Positions 25,837-35,055 are shown, counted from the stretch's first letter. The stretch: 35,386 nucleotides of DNA from Litoribacterium kuwaitense (GCF_011058155.1 NZ_JAALFC010000035.1:1-35386), one strand, 5' to 3'. Notes: generated by a model not told the origin, from the sequence alone. Translations and numbers: made by a program.

Positions 25837-26142
25837 TCATTTAAATAATTTATACATGTCAATGAGCTCTTTAATGATTGTTGACATTAGAATGGTATTC
25901 ATCAGCGTATCCTGAGCGTGAATGAGTAAGACAGACAGCTCATTCGCTTCACCATTCGCTTCTTTTACGATTAATTTCGTCTGAATACGATGTGCTTTAT
26001 TCATAAGCATTTCTGCTTCATGAATACATCGTTCAGCCTCCTCATGATTTCCGCCTTTCATATACTTTAAAGCCTCCACTTGCTTTGAAAAAGCGTCACC
26101 AGCGTAGGAAATCATTTCAAACGACACTTGTTCATTGACCAT
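25837..26142 (-). CDS. PTS lactose/cellobiose-family EIIA
   Basis: The 101-residue all-helical protein carries the phosphorylated His75 in LLIHAQDTLMN, with Asp78 as the probable metal ligand. Length and sequence match the EIIA-Lac/Cel trimer family. AAAGGGG precedes ATG 26142. It is 12 bases from the regulator gene and 13 bases ahead of EIIB. Confidence 0.93.
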   Translation of the reverse strand: MVNEQVSFEMISYAGDAFSKQVEALKYMKGGNHEEAERCIHEAEMLMNKAHRIQTKLIVKEANGEANELSVLLIHAQDTLMNTILMSTIIKELIDMYKLFK

Positions 26143-26154
26143 ATGTAAACCCCT

Positions 26155-28177
26155 TTAGCTGTAAACTGAAGAAAAAATACAAGTGTAAATGTCTTCATTT
26201 GACTTCAACTGTATGATTTCTTCAACCTTTTCTTGATTTAATGCTAGCTTGGCAATGTTCTCTACCAACCTATGCGTATTCGCACTTTTAAAAGCCAATG
26301 TTAAGATTAACTTTATTGGTTCTTCATAGCGATCCTTTAACATGATGCCATTAGGCAGGATCGTGACCCATATCGAATCTTCAATGACCCCGTCCTCGCT
26401 ACCTGCGTGAGCAATCATTACACCTGGCGCGACAACCATATATGGACCAAACTTTCTTAAATTACTAATGATTTTCTTTTCATAATTTTTAGTGATGAAC
26501 TGTTGCTTGATTAAAGACGCTGTTCCCTCTTTTATAGCATCTTCCCACCGCTCAATATGTCCAACGATTGAAATATGAGACTCATTAAACTTCACCTCTG
26601 GAAGCGATTGTTTTGGCATATTATGATCGTCTCTAGATAATACCGAGATTAACTCAAGCTCCAATTTACTTAAGTTTTTTATGCCAAGCGTATTTTCACG
26701 GATGAGCTGCATAATTGGGTTAAACTTTTCCAATGTCCTTTCATGGTTAGTAAACTTTAAGCTCAAATGTTTTTGTAGCGCTTCAATATCCTTTTTCTGT
26801 AAATAATTATTGATTCGTAAAATCTTATGCGATCGGATATCAGGTATATCCACTGTCGTCACAATAAAATCATATTCTTTTAGATGACTCGTATTAAATT
26901 CTCGCACTGGCAGCGTATGAATTTCTCTTGATTCAAATATTTCTTCTAACTGAGATTTAATCATGATAGATACCGCCAGACCTTCCGCACAGACGACTAA
27001 TATTTTAGCTTTTTTAGACAGCGCTTCTTCTTTTTTTCTTAATTCAGATGCAAAGTAGATCGCAATGAATGATATCTCTTGATCACTGAGCTTAACTTGT
27101 AACAATTTTTCGTGAGCCTTACATGCCGCTTTAACAGATAAAAATAATTCTTTATGCTCGGCGATAAATTCTTTAAAAATTGGATTTGTCAGCTTCACTG
27201 ACTGTTGTAGCCGCTTGATCATTGATTCAACGTGCGAAGTTAAATGCGTCAAGAATGATATATTTTTTGGAAAATCTATATGAAAAGCCTTACCTACTCG
27301 TAATGCCACTTCTCTCACAAACGTTAAAACATTCTGTTTCGTCAACTCGACCGAAACATCAAAAGTACCGAGCAAATTTAACAACAGCACTTCGTTTTCA
27401 GAATAATGATCGGCTCTAAAAGAAATAAAACGATTAAAATCCCACGTCTTATTCTCAGAAATGATGTTCTTAATGATTGTCAGCATTAGCACAAAGATAT
27501 AATCATCTAACAGTCGGCCAAGATGTTTTTCTACCTTTGACATTCAATTAATGATTGTTGCAAGTCATCAATATTGAAAATGTAAAAAAGATCAGCTCTG
27601 CTTCCTTTGAAAACACCTTTTCACTATCCATAATAAACGTGTATAACTCACGTATATTAATCAGCTCTAAAAGAACTCTCGTAAATAAATGATATTTGTT
27701 TAAGTTTTCTCCAGAAATGATGTAGCCTCTTCTTTTATGATGAATCAATGATAAATCCTCTAAAAATAATACGCCATCTAGATCAACCAAATGACTTAAC
27801 ACTGTTGTGCGAGAAATATTTAACTCAGTCTCAAATTCAGAGACAGGAATAATCTGGTTAGAAATGAGCAATTTTAACAGAATGAAATGATTGATCTCTT
27901 TCCGAGAGTACTTGTACTTTGCAGGAGTTGAATATTTTTTAAAGTGTGCCATGCGTTGCTTCACTTGGTTTTTTGCTACAATCATAACGCCTTTTTTTGC
28001 TTGCTTTTTAATCGCATGAATACCGGCATGTTGAAAAGCACTTTCAATATTACGAAGATCATAGCGTATTTGTCTCTCTGTAAGATTTAACTGTTGTGAC
28101 ATCACTTTATAATTTACAAACCTGTTTTCCTCAAGTAAATAATCGATTATTTGAAGTTCTCTTTGCTTTAACTTCAT
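26155..28177 (-). pseudogene. LicR/MtlR-type PRD transcriptional regulator, twice frameshifted
   Basis: ATG 28177 follows TAGGAGGA. The first frame gives two N-terminal HTH domains (residues 1-90 and 95-160) and the start of PRD1, and stops at 27548. The other frame resumes at 27543 and runs to 26155 with PRD2, an EIIB-like domain (VVCAEGLAVS) and a C-terminal EIIA-like domain with phosphorylatable His (MIAHAGSEDG). A middle frame reads DDLQQSLIEC between them. Adding one base near 27570 and one near 27537 restores a protein of about 674 residues, as expected for the family. It should activate the adjacent PTS genes under control by PTS phosphorylation. Sequence error or decay cannot be told apart. 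Confidence 0.82.
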
Positions 28178-28228
28178 GATGCTTCCTCCTAAATAATCAT
28201 AAGAAGATATGTTACCCCGCACAATCGA

Positions 28229-28864
28229 TCATCTTGTTTCCATATGGCTCATATGTTTTACAGGGCTTCCGGCACCATTTAACACATTTGCAACCATTTT
28301 CGCACCAACTCTTTCATGAATATAACAACTGGTGCTTACTGTAAATATAAGCAATGGCGGTAAGAAAAATATGAACAAAGCGAGCATAATATAGCTTATA
28401 ACAATCAAAAAAGCGCGCGGAAAGTCAATAAATGACAATAATAAGCTTTTTTTCAAAATCAATGTCACTGCTTTATAGTCGAGTTTCGCTTGCAAAACCA
28501 TAAAATTGCTTATTGTCATCGTACATAACAACAGGAATAGTGTGGACAGGGCGAAGACGAGCACCCCTTGCCATTCAGGTATTGTATTGGCAATTTGTAA
28601 ATTGACATACCCGATCACATAAATGAGCATTAGCGCGCATTGTGCTACAATTCCTGCGCCAAGGCTTTTTTTAAAATACATAAAATATGTCTCAAACAGA
28701 TTGCCTGTACTTTCGATTTTTCGTCTAAAATGAAATGTGCCCACCCCTGCCATTAACGATGAACATACTGTCACTACAAGTAACGAAGTTAAAAGAATAA
28801 GGAGACTTAAGATAACAATATCAATCATCCTATTTAGCCAGCTGTACAACTTATGAACAGTCAC
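28229..28864 (-). CDS. DUF624 (YesL-like) membrane protein
   Basis: I chose GTG 28864, eight bases after GAGGAG; the GTG at 28873 abuts that site. The 211-residue protein has about five membrane segments. It belongs to the DUF624/YesL family that accompanies CUT1 sugar ABC operons in Firmicutes. Its role is unknown. It lies 18 bases after the MalG-type permease. Confidence 0.83.
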   Translation of the reverse strand: MTVHKLYSWLNRMIDIVILSLLILLTSLLVVTVCSSLMAGVGTFHFRRKIESTGNLFETYFMYFKKSLGAGIVAQCALMLIYVIGYVNLQIANTIPEWQGVLVFALSTLFLLLCTMTISNFMVLQAKLDYKAVTLILKKSLLLSFIDFPRAFLIVISYIMLALFIFFLPPLLIFTVSTSCYIHERVGAKMVANVLNGAGSPVKHMSHMETR

Positions 28865-28882
28865 TCCAGTCACTCCTCTTCA

Positions 28883-29710
28883 TTACTCTTTGACGGCACC
28901 TTCAGTAATTCCTGACATCATTTGTCTGCTGAAAAAGACAAAAATAAGTAAAATTGGAATTGTCGCCAGCAGTGTTCCAGTGATGACTAGAGGATAATTT
29001 GTGAAATACAGCCCTTGTAATTGTGTCAATGCGAGCATTAACGTAAACTTTTCCGGATCATTTAGAATGATTAATGGCCACATGTAATCGTTCCAAGCCC
29101 CCATGAATGAGTAAATTGCCAAAAATGCCAGGGCCGGCTTCATAATTGGTAGAGCTATTCTCCAATATGTACCAAAGACCGTCGTACCATCGATTTTCGC
29201 CGCCTCTAATAAGCTGTTCGGTATCGCTCCTTCACAATATTGCTTAATCCAAAAGATCCCGAAAGCATTCACCATTCCAGGTATAATGAGTGCCTTGTAC
29301 GAACCTACCCAGCCAATAGCGTCCATCATTATGTATTGTGGAATAATGTTAAGCTGTCCTGGAATCATCATCGTCGATAAAAGAAAAACAAATAAAAATT
29401 GACGACCTTTAAATTTGAGCTTCGCAAATGTATACCCTGCCAATGAATCAAAAAATAAAATGAGTGTCGTTGAAACGACCGCAATAAATAACGTATTTAA
29501 CGTTGCTTGAAAAAATTGCGTAGAAGTCAGCACCGTCTCAATATTTTTCACCAATTCTTTTCCAAATGTGAGCACAGGGGGGATCGAGTATATATCGCTA
29601 TTTGTCCGACTCGCCATAACAATCATCCAATAAAATGGAAAGATCGAGAAAAACACGCCTAACCAAAGTGTTCCTTTGATCAATATCGCTGAAAGTCGAT
29701 TATTTTTCAT
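28883..29710 (-). CDS. CUT1 ABC sugar permease, MalG type
   Basis: The 275-residue protein has six membrane segments and the ATPase-contact loop LEAAKIDGTTVFGTYWRI. Its ATG shares one base with the stop codon of the MalF-type gene (TAATG), so translation is coupled. The C-terminus QMMSGITEGAVKE is typical of the group. Its ATPase must be encoded elsewhere. Confidence 0.93.
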   Translation of the reverse strand: MKNNRLSAILIKGTLWLGVFFSIFPFYWMIVMASRTNSDIYSIPPVLTFGKELVKNIETVLTSTQFFQATLNTLFIAVVSTTLILFFDSLAGYTFAKLKFKGRQFLFVFLLSTMMIPGQLNIIPQYIMMDAIGWVGSYKALIIPGMVNAFGIFWIKQYCEGAIPNSLLEAAKIDGTTVFGTYWRIALPIMKPALAFLAIYSFMGAWNDYMWPLIILNDPEKFTLMLALTQLQGLYFTNYPLVITGTLLATIPILLIFVFFSRQMMSGITEGAVKE

Positions 29711-30642
29711 TATTCCTCACCCTTTATCCTGCGTGTAGTCAGGTACCAGTTCAGTATGGAGAAGACGAGTATAATTGCGACGAGACCCCACGATATCGTA
29801 GCCCCATAACCATAATTATTTTGCATAAACGCCGTATGATATAAATAATAAACAATTGTTAAAGATCCGCCTTCAGCAGTAGCATTACTTGGAACTAAAA
29901 TTTGGGCTTCGGCAAACACTTGCAGGCCCCCAATCGTAGACATCATGACAGTGAACAATATGATCGGCTTTAGTAGCGGAATTGTAATTTTTGTGAAAAT
30001 CTGCACCTTATTTGCGCCGTCAATAATCGCAGCTTCGTAATAATCATTAGGTATTTTTGCTAGTCCTGAGTAATAAATAATCATGTTATATCCTAAATAC
30101 TGCCAAAACCCAACCGCTGCGATGACAATTCTTACCCAAAAAGGACTTGTAAGAAAACTGATAGGCTCTAGACCGACCATCTGGAGTAAAGCATTAATTA
30201 AACCATTTTGGTTCGAAAAAATGAGGCCAAATAAAATGGTTACTGCGACCACAGATGTGACATAAGGTAAAAATAATGTCGTCTTATAAAACTCTTTGTT
30301 TTTAATGACGCTTAAATTAATGATATAGGCAACGATTAGTGAAATAAGGAGCATTGGCACTGTCTGAACAACCCAAATAATGAGTGTATTTTTTAAAGAT
30401 AGCCAAAATACGTCGTCGCCGATTAAGCGCAAAAAATTCTCCAACCCTACAAACTCAATTTCACCAATACCATCCCATTGACTAAATGCTAAAATGCCCG
30501 CAAAAATCAACGGAAATAAGCTAAAGCCGATAAAAAGAAGATAAAATGGAGAAATAAAAATATACGGAGTTGCTCGATCTATTAATTTATTCCAATACAT
30601 TCGCTTTTTTAGATGTTGCTCGTTTTTAGAAGTCGCTTCCAT
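29710..30642 (-). CDS. CUT1 ABC sugar permease, MalF type
   Basis: The 310-residue protein has a hydrophilic N-terminus, six membrane segments and the EAA loop YEAAIIDGANKVQIFTKI. GAGGG precedes ATG 30642. It pairs with the MalG-type permease and is separated from the binding-protein gene by a stem-loop. Confidence 0.93.
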   Translation of the reverse strand: MEATSKNEQHLKKRMYWNKLIDRATPYIFISPFYLLFIGFSLFPLIFAGILAFSQWDGIGEIEFVGLENFLRLIGDDVFWLSLKNTLIIWVVQTVPMLLISLIVAYIINLSVIKNKEFYKTTLFLPYVTSVVAVTILFGLIFSNQNGLINALLQMVGLEPISFLTSPFWVRIVIAAVGFWQYLGYNMIIYYSGLAKIPNDYYEAAIIDGANKVQIFTKITIPLLKPIILFTVMMSTIGGLQVFAEAQILVPSNATAEGGSLTIVYYLYHTAFMQNNYGYGATISWGLVAIILVFSILNWYLTTRRIKGEE

Positions 30643-30718
30643 ATTTTAATCCCTCATTTTTAACGTTTGCTCCACCTTTGCAAAATACCCATTCTTCCCT
30701 CGAACCTATGTATCTTTA

Positions 30719-30748
30719 GGAAGACCAGGCGTAAACGCCCGATCTTCC
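30719..30748. other. Intercistronic stem-loop between binding protein and permease genes
   Basis: On the minus strand GGAAGATCGGGCG pairs with CGCCTGGTCTTCC around TTTA, with two imperfect pairs and no T run. Such hairpins after a binding-protein gene commonly stabilise that part of the mRNA or attenuate the permeases. Confidence 0.65.
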
Positions 30749-30756
30749 TTACTAAA

Positions 30757-32007
30757 CTAAAGCTCTTTCGCTCTTTCTAAAGCATCCGTCCAAGCTTCTT
30801 CTGGGTCTTTATTTTGGTTTTCTACGAGGTCAATTTGATCTGAGAATAAGTTAAAGGCTGCGGTATCCCGTGTATCACGATAGACATATTGAATATTTTG
30901 GGCAGCATCAATAAAGTATTCATAGATCTGTTGTCCTCCGAAAAATTCATCTCCAACTGTCATTTCTTCCATCTCATATGTGTCTTTCATCGCAGGAAAA
31001 AGACTGTTTTCTTTAAAGTTAGCGGTTTGACTGTCTAAGTTTGTTAAAAACTTTACAACTTCAACCGCTTCCTCAGGGTGAGCTGTGTTTCCTAATACGG
31101 CAAGGTAAGAGCCCCCCTGGTTGGAATAACCTCCAGGCGCTTTCGTCACACGCCACTTTCCAGCTGACTTTTCTCCATCCTTTACATCCATGACCCCCCA
31201 TGAAGCACCAATGTAAGCGCCATATAATCCTTCATTGATTGCATTCACGTTATCAATGGAATTCGATTTTGTTCCCAACGTATAGCCGTGATCGACAGCT
31301 TTTACGACGTATTCCCAAGCTTCTTTTAATTGTCCATCAGCTAAAATTAACTCACCTTCAGTGTTGTACATTCCAGAGTCTAATTTGCGATATTCTTCAC
31401 CTAATAAGGCAACTGCTGACAAAAACATTGGTTTATCGATTTGTTCATGTAATTGCTTCGCAGCTTCCATATAATCGTCAGATGTTGCAATCTCCTCAGC
31501 TACTTTTTCAGGGTCCGTCGGAAGTCCAGCTTCTTCGAACAAATCTGCCCGGTAAAATAAAGCCGTTGGTCCAATATCTAAAGGCATGGCAATCATCGCT
31601 TCTTTATCTGCAGTCTTAGCAGATTCCCATTTCCAATCGACATAATCACCGGCTAGGTCGTCCACACTATAATCCAATAGGTTCACAAATTTTTCCGAAT
31701 AGGGCAAGAAATCTTGGATGTTTGTATTAATTGTTGCAATATCTGGTGCTGTATCAGAATTGAGGCTTGTCTTTAATTTCACATCATAGTTTGCGTCTGC
31801 AGGTAATTCGGTAAAGGACAATGTATAATCAGGGAATTCCTCTTTTGCTGCATCAATTGCCCCTTGACTAATCGCCTGTGTATAATACTGAACTTTAATT
31901 TCTACTTTTCCTTCTTCTTCGCTAGATGTTTCCGCGCCACATGCCGCCATCAATAAAGCTAAAACGATAGTCATCACAAGCATTCCAACAGCTTTGATTC
32001 TTTTCAT
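30757..32007 (-). CDS. CUT1 extracellular sugar-binding lipoprotein
   Basis: AAGGGGGG precedes ATG 32007. The signal peptide ends in lipobox LMAAC (Cys at about residue 23), followed by a Ser/Glu-rich linker. The 416-residue protein is of the family 1 solute-binding type (MalE/UgpB-like). It would capture an oligosaccharide outside the cell for the two permeases downstream. It is the first gene of the sugar cluster. Confidence 0.92.
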   Translation of the reverse strand: MKRIKAVGMLVMTIVLALLMAACGAETSSEEEGKVEIKVQYYTQAISQGAIDAAKEEFPDYTLSFTELPADANYDVKLKTSLNSDTAPDIATINTNIQDFLPYSEKFVNLLDYSVDDLAGDYVDWKWESAKTADKEAMIAMPLDIGPTALFYRADLFEEAGLPTDPEKVAEEIATSDDYMEAAKQLHEQIDKPMFLSAVALLGEEYRKLDSGMYNTEGELILADGQLKEAWEYVVKAVDHGYTLGTKSNSIDNVNAINEGLYGAYIGASWGVMDVKDGEKSAGKWRVTKAPGGYSNQGGSYLAVLGNTAHPEEAVEVVKFLTNLDSQTANFKENSLFPAMKDTYEMEEMTVGDEFFGGQQIYEYFIDAAQNIQYVYRDTRDTAAFNLFSDQIDLVENQNKDPEEAWTDALERAKEL

Positions 32008-32081
32008 AAAAAAACGCCCCCCTTAAAAATATTTGCTAAGAGATTTACTTAACGATCTTTCTATTTCAATTATCAATTCCT

Positions 32082-32097
32082 ATGGAGGCGTTTTCAA
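32082..32097 (-). promoter_or_regulatory. cre-like site upstream of the sugar cluster
   Basis: The minus strand reads TTGAAAACGCCTCCAT: 14 of 16 positions of WTGNAARCGNWWWCAW, with the left half perfect. It lies about 75 bases upstream of the binding-protein gene. The surrounding gene-free stretch 32008-32316 also holds the phosphoesterase terminator and a copy of the 9-mer GTGTAGACA at 32117-32125; no clear promoter was seen. Confidence 0.5.
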
Positions 32098-32237
32098 TTC
32101 CACGTATAACTTATTTTGTCTACACCGAGCGTTTAAATAGTTAAACAAATGTTGGCTGAGCTGGAGTGACTGGAGCATACGAGCTAAATGACGATCTTCG
32201 CCGCAGTTTTTTTCCAAATGAGGATTATTCTGCTCAC

Positions 32238-32282
32238 AAAAAAACAAGTGTAGACAACCTGAAAAAGGTTGTGTCTACACTT
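32238..32282 (-). terminator. Rho-independent terminator after the phosphoesterase gene
   Basis: On the minus strand AAGTGTAGACACAACCT pairs with AGGTTGTCTACACTT (two-base bulge) around a TTTTC loop, then G and seven T. It begins 35 bases after the stop. Confidence 0.85.
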
Positions 32283-32316
32283 CAATTCTTTACGATTAAA
32301 ATTGGTTTATTTTTAA

Positions 32317-33201
32317 TTAGATAGGCGCTTGTTCGGTCTCTATGACCTTTGTTTTCATCGGCTGATCAGCAAAAAGCTCAATGACCCGTGCCCCACGCTT
32401 TAGTTCACCGTAAGTATTGTAACCACTGACCCTACCATAGCCTAATTGGATGCCGTGATAGTCTGCTACAAAGTCATTATCGTGATCATGCCCACAAAAA
32501 ACACCTGCAACATTTCCGTCTATTAACAAAGAGGTAAATAAGCCTGTGTTTAAACGAGGGGGGCAAATATCCTCAAGCTTCGTCCCTTGAGCTCGCCCGT
32601 TCAGAAAACCATCTCTATATTCCGGAAGCGGGATATGCAAAAAGAGCAGATTCTGTTTAAAGTCCTTCGCCATATCTGAATACATTTTAGAAATTTCATT
32701 AAACCAGGCGACTTGGTCTGGATGGACATAATCATATGTCCCAATTTTCAAAGGATCGTAATCGCCGCTATCGATAAGATATAGAACGTTGGCAAGCGAA
32801 CCATCTCTCTGTGTAACTTCAATGCAAAATGAGGCTCGATCATCAACGAGATGAACATGTTTCTTGTCTGCTAATTGATGAATCCTTTTTTCCATCTCGC
32901 GTAAACCCTTACGAGTTATGTTTTCTTCAGAATCATGATTTCCATATGTGATCGCAACCGGCGTTTCAAGTTGATTGATCACTTCAATCAGACCTCCATA
33001 GCTCTCTTGCGGCTTTTGAACACCTTCACTCCAAATTAAATCGCCCGTGATGACAATTAAATCTGGCTTTGATAAACTCACCATCTCTTTTATATGCTTA
33101 ATAGTGTATTGATCACGCTCTTGATAAGGGAATGGGCCAATGTGTAAATCCGTAAGCTGCAATATCGTAAACTTACCTTCTGGAGTCATCGTTAACTTCA
33201 C
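32317..33201 (-). CDS. Calcineurin-like metallophosphoesterase
   Basis: GTG 33201 is chosen because AAAGGAGGA lies directly before it and the phosphoesterase domain begins ten residues later; the open frame reaching 33363 is probably leader and promoter. The 294-residue protein has all metal motifs: TDLHIG (D18, H20), TGDLIW, GNHDSEE and GHDHD near the C-terminus. It resembles purple-acid-phosphatase-like or YkoQ-like cytoplasmic phosphoesterases; the substrate is unknown. It is divergent from the AbgT-type gene and closed by a terminator. Confidence 0.85.
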   Translation of the reverse strand: MKLTMTPEGKFTILQLTDLHIGPFPYQERDQYTIKHIKEMVSLSKPDLIVITGDLIWSEGVQKPQESYGGLIEVINQLETPVAITYGNHDSEENITRKGLREMEKRIHQLADKKHVHLVDDRASFCIEVTQRDGSLANVLYLIDSGDYDPLKIGTYDYVHPDQVAWFNEISKMYSDMAKDFKQNLLFLHIPLPEYRDGFLNGRAQGTKLEDICPPRLNTGLFTSLLIDGNVAGVFCGHDHDNDFVADYHGIQLGYGRVSGYNTYGELKRGARVIELFADQPMKTKVIETEQAPI

Positions 33202-33244
33202 AAATCTTCCTCCTTTACCTTTTTCATAGTGATATATTGCGTCC

Positions 33245-33272
33245 ATCGTATCATAAGGGTCGTAATTTTCAA
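33245..33272 (-). promoter_or_regulatory. Candidate promoter of the phosphoesterase gene
   Basis: On the minus strand TTGAAA and TACGAT are 16 bases apart, with TGA before the -10. It ends about 45 bases before GTG 33201, inside the open frame that extends upstream, which supports the shorter protein. Confidence 0.5.
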
Positions 33273-33357
33273 TGTCTTTAATAACTTTAATTGTCTCTAT
33301 TTTCATTAATATATACGTTATGAGATTCTCTACAATAAACGCTCCAGAGCGAGGGGT

Positions 33358-33383
33358 TACCATGAATGTCTTAATTCATGGTA
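33358..33383. promoter_or_regulatory. Perfect 10-bp palindrome ahead of the AbgT-type gene (candidate operator)
   Basis: TACCATGAAT-GTCTTA-ATTCATGGTA is a perfect inverted repeat. It lies just downstream of TACAAT (33331-33336), a good -10 on the plus strand, where a repressor or an early mRNA hairpin would act on the transporter gene. Confidence 0.55.
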
Positions 33384-33421
33384 CACTGATCAAATAACTC
33401 GTGTAAAAAGGAGGTCACGCC

Positions 33422-34960
33422 ATGCGACAAGCGAAGCGTTCATTATCATCTCGTGTACTACAATTCATCGAGGAAAAAGGAAATAAACTCCCACATCCAG
33501 TAACGATTTTTCTTATTTTTACGTTCATCGTTATTATTTCATCTCATCTTTTATACTTAAATGGAACGAGCGTTCAATTTGAAGGGGTGAATAATGACAC
33601 TGGTCAAATTGAAACACTGACAGTTTCAGCGATCAGCTTACTTGTCCCTGAAGGCCTTGCCTACATGTTTTCAAACGTTGTGACAAATTTCACTTCCTTT
33701 GTGGCACTTGGACCAGTCCTCGTTGCGATGCTCGGTGTCGGCGTCGCTGAAAAAACTGGCTACATTAGTGCCGTCATGACCAATACAGTTACGAAAGCAC
33801 CGAAAAGGCTCGTCACTCCAATCGTTGTGCTCATGGGCGTCCTATCAAACGTCGCCGCCTCTGTTGGTTATGTCGTTCTTGTCCCCCTTGGCGCAATCAT
33901 CTTTCTCGGTTTTAAGCGGCATCCATTAGCTGGATTATCTGCCGCCTTTACCGGAGTGGCAGGTGGCTATTCAGCCAACTTATTTTTAGGAACAAATGAT
34001 CCATTATTAAGCGGCATCTCAACCGAAGCCGCTCAAATTTTAAACACCGATTACCTTGTGAATCCAACCGATAACTGGTTCTTCATGTTTGCATCAACAT
34101 TTTTAGTTGTGATTCTTGGGACAATCATTACGGATAAGGTCATTGAACCTAGACTGGGTTCTTATGAGGCAAATGACGCTACCAATGATTTGCATGAGCT
34201 GACAAAACGAGAAAAAAGAGGGCTGCGTTTTGCCAACCTGTCCATCGTCCTGACCATTGTTGCAATTGCCCTGCTTGTTCTTCCAGAAAACGGGGTACTA
34301 CGTGGGGAAGGTGGCAGTATTATGACGTCACCTTTTATGAGCAGTATCATTTTCTTCATGATGCTCGTCTTCCTAATCCCAGGGATCGTTTACGGAATTG
34401 TGACAAGAAAAGTTAAAAATGATAAAGATATTGCCAACCTAATGGCCTCTTCATTAGAAACGATGGCAGGCTTTATCGTTCTTATTTTCTTCGCAGCACA
34501 GTTTGTCGCCTTATTCAATTACACAAATCTCGGGACGATTATTGCCGTCAAAGGTGCGGAGTTTTTGCAAGCCATTCATTTAGATGGAGCCCCCTTACTT
34601 GTTGGTTTAATTATGGTTACGGCATTAATTAATTTATTTATCGCTGCCGATTCTGCCAAGTGGGCAATCATGGCGCCGGTGTTTGTACCAATGTTTATGC
34701 AGATGGGGATCGCGCCTGAAGTAACACAAATTGCTTATCGCGTAGGAGATTCAACGACAAATATTATTTCACCACTAATGCCGTTTTTTCCGCTCGTCGT
34801 TGCCTTCGCGCAAAAATATGGCAAAGAAAACGGCGTCGGGACAGTCGTCTCTCTTATGCTCTCACACTCCATTATTCTGCTCATCAGCTGGACGGTCTTC
34901 TTTGCTCTCTGGTACCTCTTCGGTATTCCTGTCGGACCAGGGACGAGTTTAACGTATTAA
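33422..34960 (+). CDS. AbgT-family transporter
   Basis: AAAGGAGG precedes ATG 33422. The 512-residue protein has about eleven membrane segments and AbgT-family blocks such as LPHPVTIFLIF, NVAASVGYVVLVPLGA, GGYSANLFLGTNDPLL and AADSAKWAIMAPVFVP. Members import p-aminobenzoyl-glutamate (AbgT) or export sulfonamides (YdaH, MtrF). No peptidase genes (abgA/abgB) are nearby, so direction and substrate are open. Confidence 0.92.
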   Translation: MRQAKRSLSSRVLQFIEEKGNKLPHPVTIFLIFTFIVIISSHLLYLNGTSVQFEGVNNDTGQIETLTVSAISLLVPEGLAYMFSNVVTNFTSFVALGPVLVAMLGVGVAEKTGYISAVMTNTVTKAPKRLVTPIVVLMGVLSNVAASVGYVVLVPLGAIIFLGFKRHPLAGLSAAFTGVAGGYSANLFLGTNDPLLSGISTEAAQILNTDYLVNPTDNWFFMFASTFLVVILGTIITDKVIEPRLGSYEANDATNDLHELTKREKRGLRFANLSIVLTIVAIALLVLPENGVLRGEGGSIMTSPFMSSIIFFMMLVFLIPGIVYGIVTRKVKNDKDIANLMASSLETMAGFIVLIFFAAQFVALFNYTNLGTIIAVKGAEFLQAIHLDGAPLLVGLIMVTALINLFIAADSAKWAIMAPVFVPMFMQMGIAPEVTQIAYRVGDSTTNIISPLMPFFPLVVAFAQKYGKENGVGTVVSLMLSHSIILLISWTVFFALWYLFGIPVGPGTSLTY

Positions 34961-35010
34961 GAAATATAGAGTTCTGATAGCTTAAACCGATGCGCCGACG
35001 ACAATGATGT

Positions 35011-35055
35011 AAAAAAGCCTGCCGATTTGACTTTAGGTCAGCCGGCAGGCTTTTT
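35011..35055. terminator. Bidirectional terminator between AbgT-type gene and SLH gene
   Basis: AAAAAAGCCTGCCG pairs with CGGCAGGCTTTTT, with a further TGAC/GTCA pairing inside. A and T runs on both sides suit the two convergent genes. Confidence 0.88.

Noticed and set aside
27548-28222. A free-standing HTH repressor plus a separate PRD-EII protein
   Set aside because: The break falls inside PRD1, and a third frame holds the missing residues between them, so damage or sequencing error is a better explanation.
33202-33363. Upstream extension of the phosphoesterase to 348 residues
   Set aside because: An AAAGGAGGA site directly before GTG 33201 and a promoter inside the extension favour the short form.
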